A stretch of DNA of 64,000 bases from DAOUKH01 sp964291475 (GCA_964291475.2 OZ220083.1:62001-126000); one strand, 5' to 3'. Shown: positions 1-8,132, numbered from the stretch's first letter. Numbers and translations: made by a program. Notes: generated from the sequence alone by a model not told the origin.

Positions 1-13
1 CCAGGAGGATTCG

Positions 14-1267
14 ATGGCAAAGCGCGACGACGCCGAAATGAAGGGGAAGATCACCGAGGACGGCGTGCAGCGCTACCGGAACCGGATCGGCGTGCTTATC
101 CCCGACGCGCCTCCCTTCAACCACGAGGCGCACAAGGACACCATCCGGCACTTCGCCAACTGCTACGGCGACGACAACCCGCTCTTCTGCGACGAGGAAT
201 ACGGCAAAACAACCCGCTGGGGCGGCATCATCGCTCCGCCGCAGTACATCATCACCCTGGAGCGCACCACCGTGCCGCCCATCCCGGCGGAGGTGCGCAA
301 GGCCGGGGCCGGCGCCCTCCGCGGCGTCCCCAACTACCTCTCCGGCGGCAACTACGAGTGGGTCCGCCCCATCTTGCCCGGCGACCAGATCCGCATGAAC
401 TATTTCATCGAGGACGTCGAGGAGAAGCGGAGCGAGTTCGGCGGCGGCAAGGCGGCGATCATCCACCACCGGAAGGAGTACATCAACCAGCGCGACGAGA
501 TGGTCGCCATCCGGCGCTTCTACTTCTTCCACGTCGAGCGCGAGGCGTCGGAGAAGACCGGCAAGTACACCAAGACCTACGAGCCGACCTACTACGACGA
601 CGACTACCTGGCCAAGATCGACGAGGCCTACGAGAACGAGTACCGCCGCGGCGCCGACACCCTCTACTGGGAGGACGTCGAGCCCGGCATGGAGATGCCC
701 ACCATGGTCAAGGGCCCCCTGGAGACCAAGGACATGGTGATGTGGCACATGGGCATCGGCTTCGGCATCTTCCGCGTCGGCGCCTACCGCATGGACTACC
801 TGAACCGCAAGCGCATCCCCGCCTTCTACACCAAGACCGAGGACGGCTTCTGGTCGCCCGCCCAGCGCGTCCACTGGGACGACGCCCGCGCCAAGAGGGT
901 CGGCAACCCCCGCGCCTACGACTACGGCAACGTCCGCACCTCGTGGATCATGCACTACCTCACCAACTGGGTCGGCGACGACGGCTTCGTCTGGAAGGAG
1001 TCGGACCAGGCGCGCAAGTTCAACTACCACGGCGACACGACGTGGGTGAAGGGCAAGGTCACCGAGAAGCGCCGCGAGGACGACCTCAACGTCGTCGAGC
1101 TCGACGTCTGGTGCGAGAACCAGCGCGGCGAGGTCTCATCGCCGGGCCACGGCGTCGTGCTCCTGCCCTCCCGGGAGCGCGGCCCCGTCCGCATACCCGT
1201 CACCGACATCAAGCCCACCCCCATGAAGACCGACTTCGCCGTCGACACCCCCGGCTGCGTCTGGTAG
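14..1267 (+). CDS. MaoC-like (double hot-dog) acyl dehydratase
   Basis: The 417-aa protein has the layout of two-domain MaoC/FAS1-type enoyl-CoA hydratases. An N-terminal hot-dog (about 35-185, with the YGDDNPLFCDEEYG and WGGIIAPP segments) is joined by an acidic linker to a second one (about 215-410). AGGAGG lies just before the ATG. The family hydrates enoyl-CoA thioesters in the cytoplasm. The next genes encode a thiolase-like protein and a DUF35 Zn-ribbon protein, the usual partners of such hydratases in side-chain degradation, so a role in beta-oxidation-like catabolism is inferred. The exact substrate cannot be read from the sequence. The gene is complete. Confidence 0.8.
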   Translation: MAKRDDAEMKGKITEDGVQRYRNRIGVLIPDAPPFNHEAHKDTIRHFANCYGDDNPLFCDEEYGKTTRWGGIIAPPQYIITLERTTVPPIPAEVRKAGAGALRGVPNYLSGGNYEWVRPILPGDQIRMNYFIEDVEEKRSEFGGGKAAIIHHRKEYINQRDEMVAIRRFYFFHVEREASEKTGKYTKTYEPTYYDDDYLAKIDEAYENEYRRGADTLYWEDVEPGMEMPTMVKGPLETKDMVMWHMGIGFGIFRVGAYRMDYLNRKRIPAFYTKTEDGFWSPAQRVHWDDARAKRVGNPRAYDYGNVRTSWIMHYLTNWVGDDGFVWKESDQARKFNYHGDTTWVKGKVTEKRREDDLNVVELDVWCENQRGEVSSPGHGVVLLPSRERGPVRIPVTDIKPTPMKTDFAVDTPGCVW

Positions 1268-1271
1268 CAAA

Positions 1272-1386
1272 CCTCTCCCCCTCTGGGGGAGATTTGAGAG
1301 AGGGTACGCGCCGCTAGGCGCGTCGGCGGGGCCGGGTGGTCTTACCTCTTCTCCCCACGGGAGAAGATTGAGATGAGGGGCCCCCT
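1272..1386. repeat. Three-hairpin intergenic repeat, copy 1
   Basis: This sequence directly follows the MaoC-like stop codon and recurs at 4021-4138 and, interrupted, at 5632-5929. It contains three inverted repeats in fixed order: CTCCCCCTCTGGGGGAG, then CGCGCCGCTAGGCGCG, then CTTCTCCCCACGGGAGAAG, and ends in GAGATGAGGGGCCCC. The conserved hairpins and variable spacers look like a REP/BIME-type dispersed element. A secondary role as transcription terminator or mRNA 3' protector is possible. The rest of the gap to 1475 holds only the leader of the next gene. Confidence 0.75.
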
Positions 1387-1475
1387 CACAACCACCGTCG
1401 GCCAACAATTGCCGTACAATCGCCCCGCGGAAGAAGACTTCCTCTACAATCCTCATCCTCAAAGGAAGGAGCGCC

Positions 1476-2656
1476 ATGCCGAAGCCGAGGGACGTGGCCA
1501 TCGTCGGCGTCTACGCGACGGAGCAGGAGCGCGTCTCCCAGCGCACGTCGCAGGAGATCAGCATGGAGGCCATCCTCGGCGCCCTCGACGACGCCGGCCT
1601 CTCCATGGACGACGTCGACGCCTACTTCGGCTCCTCCTTCCCCCTCGGCAATGGCCAGGGCCCGACCGAGGGTAACGTCTCCTACCAGCTCAACCGCCCT
1701 TTCAGCCTCGTCCTCCAGATGTCCGGCGCGATGGCCCTCATCCAAGCCGCCGCCGCCATCCGCGACGGCGTGTGCGAGGTCGCCATCCTCGCCTCGGGCA
1801 ACTCGCGCGCCGCCTCCGACGGCAGCGTGGTCGACTGGACGCGTCCCGACTTCGAGTTCACCGAGTGGACGGGGTCGATGACACCGGGCCAGATGGCGAT
1901 GCAGATGCGCCGCCACATGCACGAGTTCGGCACCACCCCGGAGCAGATCGCCCACGGCTGCGCCGTCGTCCGCAACAACGGCCACATCAACCCCGACGCC
2001 GTCATGTTCAACCGCGGCCCCTACACCACCGCCGACATCCTCGAAGCCCGCATGGTCGCCGACCCCTTCACCCTCCTGATGTGCTCCATCGTCAACGACG
2101 GCGGGAACTGCGTCGTCGTCACCTCGGCGGAGCGCGCCAAGAGCTGCAAGCACGAGCCGGTCTGGGTGCTCTCCGGCGCGATGGAGAGCCGCTACAAGGC
2201 CTACTTCGAGGCGCCGACGCTCGACCTCCTCAACAGCCGCGGCCACATGCTCCAGCCCTTCGCCCGCGCAGGCGTTCGCCACGAGGACGTCGACCTCGTC
2301 ATGGTCTACGACCACTTCGCCAGCGGCATCGTCATGCAATACGAGGCGCTGGGCTTCTGCGAAATCGGCGAGGGCGGCCCCTTCGTCATGGAGAACATCG
2401 GGCTCGACGACCCGTTCCCCGTCTGCCCCGACGGGGGCAACCTCTCCTTCAGCCACCCCGGCAACCCCTACAACTTCAAGATCATTGAGGCGGTGCGCCA
2501 GATGCGGAACGAGGTGAAGGACCTCTGCCCGACTGTGCATCTGGCGTCCACACCTACGACCGCACCATCTGCCGCAAGGTCCGCGACCCCAAGATCGCCG
2601 CCGCCTGCGGCCCCCTCACCGGCCGCCACTCCTTCGCCCTGCTCGCCAAGGACTAG
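1476..2656 (+). CDS. Thiolase-like (SCP-x/Ltp type) protein, frameshifted near its C-terminus
   Basis: Residues 1-350 read as a thiolase-superfamily lipid-transfer/acetyl-CoA acetyltransferase-like protein, with N-terminal AIVGVYATEQ, a glycine-rich GGNLSFSHPG loop and an EAVRQMRNEV helix. The usual nucleophile motif CxSG is replaced by LQMSG (80-84), so thiolysis is unlikely; Cys-less relatives such as Ltp2 are aldolases. At about 2528-2531 the frame breaks. The frame from 1476 continues into S/T/P/A-rich nonsense and runs straight into the DUF35 ORF. The -1 frame continues as CASGVHTYDRTICRKV and ends HSFALLAKD with a stop at 2654-2656. One missing base in the C/G run explains both. It could be a sequencing error or a real lesion. 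Confidence 0.7.
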
Positions 2657-2660
2657 CACG

Positions 2661-3068
2661 ATGGCCTACGACAAGCCCCTGCCCGTGCCGACGGCCCTCT
2701 CCGCTCCCTTCTGGGAGGGAACGAAGCGCCGTGAGCTGCTCGTCCAGAAGTGCGGCGCGTGCGGCGCGCTGCGTTGGACGCCGCAGTGGGCCTGCCGCGA
2801 CTGCTTCTCCACCGACTACGACTGGACGCCGATGAGCGGGCGCGGCGTCGTCTGGACCCACACCACGATCTACCGGCCCCAGTCGCCCGGCTTCATGGAC
2901 GACGTCCCCTACTCCGTCGCCGTCGTCGAGCTCGACGAGGGCCCCCAGATGCTCACCAGCATCACCGGCTGCGACGCCAAAGACGTCCACGTCGGCATGC
3001 CCGTCGAGGTCGCCTTCGAAGACGCCACCGACGAAATCACCCTCTACAAGTTCAAGCCCGCCGGGTGA
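2661..3068 (+). CDS. DUF35 OB-fold/Zn-ribbon acyl-CoA-binding protein
   Basis: The 135-aa protein starts at an ATG 4 bp after the restored thiolase stop. It shows the rubredoxin-like zinc ribbon C31-x2-C34 ... C45-x2-C48, followed by an OB-fold with GRGVVWTHTTIYRP and the closing DEITLYKFKP strand, as in DUF35 (ChsH2-like) proteins. The family has no catalysis of its own. It binds acyl-CoA and forms complexes with thiolase-like aldolases or MaoC hydratases, which fits the two genes upstream. Because of the frameshift in the thiolase gene it also lies in one uninterrupted frame with the thiolase start, so an automatic annotation may show a false 530-aa fusion. Confidence 0.85.
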   Translation: MAYDKPLPVPTALSAPFWEGTKRRELLVQKCGACGALRWTPQWACRDCFSTDYDWTPMSGRGVVWTHTTIYRPQSPGFMDDVPYSVAVVELDEGPQMLTSITGCDAKDVHVGMPVEVAFEDATDEITLYKFKPAG

Positions 3069-3101
3069 CGGCAGCCCGGAGAAGCCTGACAAGGAAACGG
3101 T

Positions 3102-3887
3102 ATGAAGCTCATTGTCGCTGTGACCATTCTTCTGTCCCTGACCCTTGCCTGCACAAGTGTTGCTCCGACGGCGACGCCAGACGCGACCCTGCGAGCGGAT
3201 ATCAATCAGTTGCAGGACGAGGTCGAAGACTTGAAGGAGGTAACGCCCGCTCCGACCCCGACGCCCGACGCATCACTTCGGGCGGACATCGGTAGGCTGC
3301 AAGGCGAGCTACAAGACTTACGCCAGGATGTAGCTGAGTTTCAACGGCAGCGACTTCCTACCGCGACCCCTGTCGCAGACGCCGAAAACAACATCTGCGA
3401 CCGGTCCCCGGCAGTACAACGGGCCATTCTGGACGCTCTGGGATTGTCTTCGTGCCGGGCCGCGACCGATGCTGAGCTCTTCCGGATAGAACACCTCGAT
3501 GTAGATTCCGTCAGGTCGATCAAGGAGGGTGACTTCAGGGGACTCGTCAACATGTCATATTTGGAAATGGATATCTACGACTCTTGTGGGCAGTGGGACA
3601 ACCTTGCCTTTACCACATCGATGCTCGCGGACTTGCCGTCGCTGGGAAGTTTCAACCTGCGCCTTTACCGTGAAGAACTCCGTCCGGGAATTGCTAGTGC
3701 GGTAGACATCGCTGACGTGGTCTTCCAAGCCACGCAAGACGGCCTGAGGTTGGAAGCCGATGAGCGCTACAGTGAGTCCAACGAGAATCGAATGGAAGCC
3801 CGATACAGGGACGGCAGCGTCTATGTCCAGGTCTACATCAGTCCTGATGAGAATCTCCTCCCCTGCCGAAGCAGCGTGAGTCTTTGA
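3102..3887 (+). CDS. Lipoprotein with coiled coil and a degenerate LRR-type cap
   Basis: The 261-aa protein has a type II signal peptide with lipobox LTLAC (Cys17) and is predicted to be lipid-anchored outside the cytoplasmic membrane. Residues 22-85 hold two related heptad-like segments (ATLRADINQLQDEVEDL and ASLRADIGRLQGELQDL) separated by a Pro-Thr-rich spacer. The part around 95-150 (CDRSPAVQRAILDALG, then KEGDFRGLVNMSYLEM) resembles the N-cap and first turn of leucine-rich-repeat surface proteins, but no full repeat array follows. Base composition looks less GC-rich than its neighbours, suggesting later acquisition. Function unknown. Confidence 0.65.
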   Translation: MKLIVAVTILLSLTLACTSVAPTATPDATLRADINQLQDEVEDLKEVTPAPTPTPDASLRADIGRLQGELQDLRQDVAEFQRQRLPTATPVADAENNICDRSPAVQRAILDALGLSSCRAATDAELFRIEHLDVDSVRSIKEGDFRGLVNMSYLEMDIYDSCGQWDNLAFTTSMLADLPSLGSFNLRLYREELRPGIASAVDIADVVFQATQDGLRLEADERYSESNENRMEARYRDGSVYVQVYISPDENLLPCRSSVSL

Positions 3888-4020
3888 ACTCCGTGCGGGC
3901 CGATCTCCCGCCCCACCGCGTCGACATTTCCTCGATAATGTCGATCTATAACAGGTACGGGGCTGATGCGGCCGATGGGGAGGATTCCTCCGGCCTCCCC
4001 CTCTGGGGAAGCACCTTAAG

Positions 4021-4138
4021 CCTCTCCCTCTCTGGGGGAGATTTGAGAGAGGGCACGCGCCGCAGGCGCGTCGGAGGGGTTGGGCGGAGGTCTTGCCTCT
4101 TCTCCCCCCGGGAGAAGATTGAGATGAGGGGCCCCCTG
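4021..4138. repeat. Three-hairpin intergenic repeat, copy 2
   Basis: This is the second copy of the repeat at 1272-1386, with the same three hairpins and the same GAGATGAGGGGCCCC end. A truncated fragment of the first hairpin (CCTCCCCCTCTGGGG, 3994-4008) lies just before it. It fills most of the 335-bp space between the lipoprotein gene and the next gene; I see nothing else of note in 3888-3990 or 4139-4222. Confidence 0.75.
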
Positions 4139-4222
4139 ATCACCGCCGCGGGGCACGAAAGTCCGCCTTCGCCACGTCAGCCGCCCCAGTGACATGAAGA
4201 CCTCAAGCCACAGGGAACACCA

Positions 4223-4738
4223 ATGCTCGCGGGCCTGACCGGCGGGTCGATCGCAGCCGTGGTGGCGGCGCTCGTGTCGCTGCCGCTGCGCTCCCCCGAC
4301 GACGCCTTCTTCAACACCGCCAGCGTCGTCATCGCCTCGCTGGTCGCCGGCATTGCCGCCGGGGCGCTGTGGCGGTCGACGGCCAAGTCGAAGCGCCGCC
4401 TGACCCTCTTCGCCGGCGTGTGGACGGCGGCCTTCGGCGTCGTCGCACTCCTCTCCTGGGCCGGCGAGACGCAGCTTGAACGCTTCGTCGCCTTCACCGT
4501 GCCCCTTGCGGCCATCGTCTTCGCGCTGACTGGGGCGGTCACTGTCCTGCTCTCCGATACGCCCGCCGTCCAGAAGCCGTGGCTGCCCGCCGCGGCGCTC
4601 GCCGCCGCCCTGGCGGTCGGATTCTCGCTCGCCGGCCAGGGCGACGCCGAGAGCGGACGTCTGGAACTTCCACCGCGCGCCGGCCTCGCAGCGCCGGACA
4701 GCGCCCACCGAACACTTCCTGGAGGGACCTCGTCATGA
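4223..4738 (+). CDS. Small integral membrane protein, unknown function
   Basis: The 171-aa protein shows four hydrophobic segments, at about 2-20, 32-48, 60-80 and 88-108, with a fifth weaker one at 118-135. The tail is short and Gly/Pro-rich. No conserved catalytic motif is visible. Its stop overlaps the start of the YceI lipoprotein gene (ATGA), which suggests translational coupling and a common membrane-associated task. The ribosome binding site is weak, and the family is not recognised. Confidence 0.6.
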   Translation: MLAGLTGGSIAAVVAALVSLPLRSPDDAFFNTASVVIASLVAGIAAGALWRSTAKSKRRLTLFAGVWTAAFGVVALLSWAGETQLERFVAFTVPLAAIVFALTGAVTVLLSDTPAVQKPWLPAAALAAALAVGFSLAGQGDAESGRLELPPRAGLAAPDSAHRTLPGGTSS

Positions 4739-5607
4739 GTCTTCGGCACACCCTGAAGTGGAGCGCGCGAGTCCTCGCGCTTTCGGCGGCAGTCGTGCTG
4801 ATGGTCGCCGCCTGCGGCGAGGACCCAACGCCGACGCCGGCGCCCACCGAGCCGCCGCCCGCCCCAACGGCAACGCCGCGGCCGACCTCGACTCCGACGC
4901 CCGCGCCCGTCGGGCCCACCGGGACGATGGGGGCAACCGGAGGAGCCGCGGCCATGCCGCCGCCCGAGACCGCAACGCCGCGGCCGACCGCAACCTCGGC
5001 GCCGCCACCGCCGACCGACACGCCGGCGCCACCTACCGCGACGACGGCCCCGGCAGAGCCCGAACCCGCCGCCGACCGCGCCATCGGCGAGATCGAAGGC
5101 GTCACCTTCGTGGTCGGCATGGGCTCGGAAGCGACCTTCACCGTGAACGAAAAGCTGGCGAGTCTATCGTTACCCAACGACGCCGTGATGCGCACCGAGG
5201 CCCTCGCCGGCGAGGTGCACTTCGACGGACGGCCTTCCGTCATCACGATCGACCTGCACCAACTCAGCAGCGATCAGGCCCGCCGCGACCGCTTCGTCCG
5301 CGAGCGCATGTTCCCCAACGACCCCATCGCCACCTTCACCCTCCACGACGCCGGACCGCTCCCCGGCGAGTTCACCTCCGGCGAGACGGCCACGGGAGAA
5401 ATCACCGGCGAGCTCGAGATCAAGGGCTTCAAGGCGCCGATCACCTTCGAGATCGAGGCCCGCGACGACGGCGACGTGGTCTACATCCTCGGCCGCACCA
5501 TCTTCACCTGGGACCAACTCGACATTCCTCCCCCCAACCTCCCATTCGTCCAGGTCAAGGACGACGTGCACGTGGAGATACTGATCGCGGCGAGGCCGGC
5601 GGCGTAG
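4735..5607 (+). CDS. YceI-like domain lipoprotein
   Basis: The 290-aa protein begins with a lipoprotein signal (hydrophobic core, then VAAC). A Thr/Pro/Ala-rich linker runs to about residue 110. The last 175 residues form a YceI-type lipocalin-like beta barrel: the sequences VTFVVGMGSEATFTV, FDGRPSVITIDL, RDRFVRERMF and ATFTL fit its strands. YceI proteins bind isoprenoid or amide lipids in the cell envelope; the ligand here is unknown. The ATG at 4735 overlaps the upstream stop and gives a clean signal peptide, whereas an upstream in-frame ATG at 4579 would not. Confidence 0.8.
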   Translation: MSLRHTLKWSARVLALSAAVVLMVAACGEDPTPTPAPTEPPPAPTATPRPTSTPTPAPVGPTGTMGATGGAAAMPPPETATPRPTATSAPPPPTDTPAPPTATTAPAEPEPAADRAIGEIEGVTFVVGMGSEATFTVNEKLASLSLPNDAVMRTEALAGEVHFDGRPSVITIDLHQLSSDQARRDRFVRERMFPNDPIATFTLHDAGPLPGEFTSGETATGEITGELEIKGFKAPITFEIEARDDGDVVYILGRTIFTWDQLDIPPPNLPFVQVKDDVHVEILIAARPAA

Positions 5608-5631
5608 GGAGAGCAGCGCCCTCTCCTCCGG

Positions 5632-5929
5632 CCTCTCCCCCTCTGGGGGAGATTGAGAGAGGGCACGCGCCGCTAGGCGCGTCGGAGGGGCCGGGGCGGC
5701 GCGGTCTTCCCTCTTCTCCCGTGGGAGACCTTTGCGTAACCTTGGGCCTACCCCCGCGAGGTCGTTCGGGGGATAGGAACGGGCGATTCGCGAATCGCCC
5801 CTACAGGGGAGAAGACCCCGCCCGCACCCCTGGGCAACCACGAGGGTTGCCCCTACACGGATGGTCCGCTGCCGGCGTGGCCGGTTACGCAAAAGTCTCC
5901 GTGGGGAGAAGACAGAGATGAGGGGCCCC
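5632..5929. repeat. Three-hairpin intergenic repeat, copy 3, split by a MITE-like insertion
   Basis: The left part (5632-5725) holds hairpins 1 and 2 and half of hairpin 3. The right part (5899-5929) completes hairpin 3 and the GAGATGAGGGGCCCC end. Removing 5726-5898 and one 7-bp duplication restores the arrangement of copies 1 and 2. This 499-bp space between convergent genes (5608-6106) holds only repeats and no coding region. Confidence 0.75.
5726..5898. mobile_element. 173-bp MITE-like element with terminal inverted repeats
   Basis: The ends are 16-bp inverted repeats differing at one position: AGACCTTTGCGTAACC at 5726-5741 and GGTTACGCAAAAGTCT at 5883-5898. CCGTGGG is present on both sides (5719-5725 and 5899-5905) as a 7-bp target-site duplication. 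The interior has no coding capacity but carries a 20-bp palindrome (GGGCGATTCGCGAATCGCCC, 5781-5800) and a hairpin GGGCAACC/GGTTGCCC (5832-5852), each followed by CTACA. Size, ends and duplication fit a non-autonomous element mobilised by a transposase not present in this window. Confidence 0.8.
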
Positions 5930-5976
5930 GCCATCTGCCGCCACGGGCGATCGACGTCCGCCGCCCCGGCGCCCCT

Positions 5977-6085
5977 GCTCATGGCGCTCACCAACGCTCA
6001 CGACGCAACAGAGAAGACGCGCTCACCACGCTCATGGCGCTCACGAGCGCCAACAGAGAAGACCGCTCACCATGAGCGCGTCTTC
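5977..6085. repeat. Imperfect direct repeat with nested inverted repeats
   Basis: GCTCATGGCGCTCAC followed by CAACAGAGAAGAC occurs twice (5977-6018 and 6030-6063). GAAGACGCGCTCA at 6013-6025 is the exact inverse of 6073-6085. TGGCGCTC-AC-GAGCGCCA forms a further hairpin. It lies at the 3' ends of two convergent genes and may end transcription from either side, but there is no T-run. Confidence 0.5.
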
Positions 6086-6106
6086 CGCGGGCCTCGGACC
6101 GGCGGG

Positions 6107-7159
6107 CTAAAAGCCCCAGATGCGGGCGGCGTTGTTGGTGACGATGTCGAGGACGTCGTCTTCAGGGACGCCGGCCATCTGGCGCTCGATGGCCTCGCGG
6201 GAGTGGGGCCAGGTGCCTTCGTCGTGGGGGTAGTCGTTGCCCCAGAGGAGCGGGAAGGTGCCGGTGAAGGCGCGGGCCGCGACGGCGACGGGGTCGTCCT
6301 GGAAGGTGGCGTGCGCCTGGCGCTTCAGGTAGAAGCTCGGCAGCTCCTTCAGTTTCACGCTCGCCATGTAGTTGAGGTCGGTGTAGCCCTCGTCGAGGAC
6401 GTTCATCAGCCAAGCCATCCAGCCGCCGCCGCACTCGACGGCGGTCCAGTGCGCGTCGGGGAACCGCTCCATGACGCCGGACATGACGAGCAGGGCGTGG
6501 GTCTGGAGAGCGCTGCCGCAGGAGGTGGCGTAGTTGACCACGCCGGATCCGGGGCCCTGATAGAAGATCATGTCGTAGCCGGTGCCGTTGTGGAAGCTCA
6601 TCGGCATGCCGAGATCCACGGCGGCAGCCCAGACGACGTCGTAGTCGGGGTAGTTATAGGGCAGGTGCTCGACCTTGAGCGGGATCATCGCCGCCCTGAT
6701 GCCGAGCGTGGCGATGCGGCGCATCTCGTCGGCCGCGGCGCGCGGGCTGTACATGGGAATCATGCCCGGCGGGCGGAAGCGTTCCGAGGTCTGGGCGTAG
6801 GTCTCGGCGACGTAGTCGTTGTAGACGCGCATGCAGGCTTCGCCGAGCTCGGCGTCGGCGATCTTCCAGAGGTGGAGCCCGGTGGTGGGGTACATGACCT
6901 CGCCGTAGATGGCGTCGACGTCCATGTTGGCCAGACGCTCGGCCGGATCGACGGCGGCGGCGCGGCGCTCCCGGTCTTCCTTCGACCGCTTGCTCCAGCC
7001 CAGGCGGTGTCCCTCGATGATGAGGCGCTGCATGCCGTCCTCGCCCTGCTCGTAGCGGGGGGCGCGGTCCCGAAGGTGGGCGGGAAGGCGCGTCAGCCAG
7101 AGGTCTTCGGGCTCCTCGACGTGGGAGTCCGCCGATATCAGCCCTCTGCTGAAGTCCAT
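6107..7159 (-). CDS. Amidohydrolase (PF04909-type metal-dependent hydrolase)
   Basis: The 350-aa TIM-barrel protein opens with ISADSHVEEPEDLW, where the DxH first metal motif has become DSH. It contains the FHNG strand-end histidine near 193 and the C-terminal LLWGNDYPHDEGTWPHS signature (about 307-324). These are hallmarks of the amidohydrolase-2 family, which includes ACMSD-like decarboxylases and hydrolases of ring-cleavage products. It is the last gene of a tight four-gene minus-strand operon (25 bp after the LLM gene). Substrate unknown. Confidence 0.85.
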   Translation of the reverse strand: MDFSRGLISADSHVEEPEDLWLTRLPAHLRDRAPRYEQGEDGMQRLIIEGHRLGWSKRSKEDRERRAAAVDPAERLANMDVDAIYGEVMYPTTGLHLWKIADAELGEACMRVYNDYVAETYAQTSERFRPPGMIPMYSPRAAADEMRRIATLGIRAAMIPLKVEHLPYNYPDYDVVWAAAVDLGMPMSFHNGTGYDMIFYQGPGSGVVNYATSCGSALQTHALLVMSGVMERFPDAHWTAVECGGGWMAWLMNVLDEGYTDLNYMASVKLKELPSFYLKRQAHATFQDDPVAVAARAFTGTFPLLWGNDYPHDEGTWPHSREAIERQMAGVPEDDVLDIVTNNAARIWGF

Positions 7160-7184
7160 GCCGCTCCTCCTCGCGCGCCGCGGG

Positions 7185-8114
7185 CTAGGCCACGGCGGGG
7201 GCGATCTCCTTGGCGATGATCTCGGTGACCTCCAACTGGCGTTGGAGATTCGCGCCGCGGGGGCGGATGCCGATGGCGACGTCCTCGATGCCGAGCGCCT
7301 TGTAGGTGGACATCTCCTCGATCACCTGCTCGACGCTGCCGGTGATGGGCAACCGGCGCTCCTCCGGCGCCAGCGGCTTCTCGGTCAGGCGCAGGGACTG
7401 GCGGATCGAGAGCGTGACCGTCGCGGGGTCGCGATCCTCCTCGTCGCAGATGCGCTTGAACTGCTCGACCTGCGCCGCCAGCTCGTCGGGCGTCGCGTCG
7501 ATCAGGTGCAGACCGTCGCCCAGGCGCGCGGCTCGGCGCATGGCGAAGGCAGTATTTCCGCCCACCCACTGGGGGATCGTCTGCTCGGGGCGGGGGAGGA
7601 GGCTCATGTCCTTGATGTGATAGTGCTCGCCCTGGAAGTCGGCGTAGTCCTGCTCCCAGACGGCGCGGAAGTAGCGCATCTGCTCGTCGGTCATCGCGCC
7701 GCGCTTGCGGTAGTCGACGTCGAGCGCGTCGAACTCTTCGGGGATCCAACCGACGCCGACGCCCAGAATAACCCGCCCACCGGAAAGCACCTGCATAGAG
7801 CCTAGCTGCTTGGCAGTCACCAGCGGATGGCGGTAGGGGAGGATGAGGACGCTGACCCCAACCTTGATGCGCTTCGTCCGGCCGATGACCGCGGCCATGA
7901 CGGTCAGCGGATCGATCACCTTGCTCGACGCGTCGATGAAGCCGGGGCCGCCGCGGGCGTAGGGGTAAGGGAGCTGAGGGTTCTTGGGGAAGGCGAGGTG
8001 GTCGCCGGTCCACACACTCCCCAACCCGAACTCTTCGACGGCGTCGGCGAGGCCGAAGATGGTCTCCGGGGCGGCAGCGGGGCCGATGTTGGGGAGGGCG
8101 ATGCCGAAGTTCAT
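7185..8114 (-). CDS. LLM-class (luciferase-like) flavin-dependent oxidoreductase
   Basis: The 309-aa protein has the luciferase-like monooxygenase fold: an N-terminal ALPNIG strand, ADAVEEFGLGSVWTGDHLAFP, the VGVSVLILPYRHPLVTAKQLGSMQVLSGGRVILGVGVGW core typical of F420-dependent subfamilies, and a C-terminal SVEQVIEEM helix region. Members use F420H2 or FMNH2 to oxidise or reduce small organic molecules. It lies between amidohydrolase genes with 18-25 bp spacings, so it probably acts in the same pathway. F420 use is inferred from the family, not proven. Confidence 0.85.
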   Translation of the reverse strand: MNFGIALPNIGPAAAPETIFGLADAVEEFGLGSVWTGDHLAFPKNPQLPYPYARGGPGFIDASSKVIDPLTVMAAVIGRTKRIKVGVSVLILPYRHPLVTAKQLGSMQVLSGGRVILGVGVGWIPEEFDALDVDYRKRGAMTDEQMRYFRAVWEQDYADFQGEHYHIKDMSLLPRPEQTIPQWVGGNTAFAMRRAARLGDGLHLIDATPDELAAQVEQFKRICDEEDRDPATVTLSIRQSLRLTEKPLAPEERRLPITGSVEQVIEEMSTYKALGIEDVAIGIRPRGANLQRQLEVTEIIAKEIAPAVA

Positions 8115-8132
8115 GGGGCGACCTCTCTGAGT

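Noticed and set aside
1386..2540. Minus-strand ORF of 384 aa
   Set aside because: It is a mirror of the thiolase-like gene in GC-rich sequence, with Val/Ala/His-rich composition typical of antisense frames.
1476..3068. A 530-aa thiolase-DUF35 fusion protein
   Set aside because: The joining segment is frame-shifted nonsense, and the alternative frame supplies a proper thiolase end and stop before the DUF35 start.
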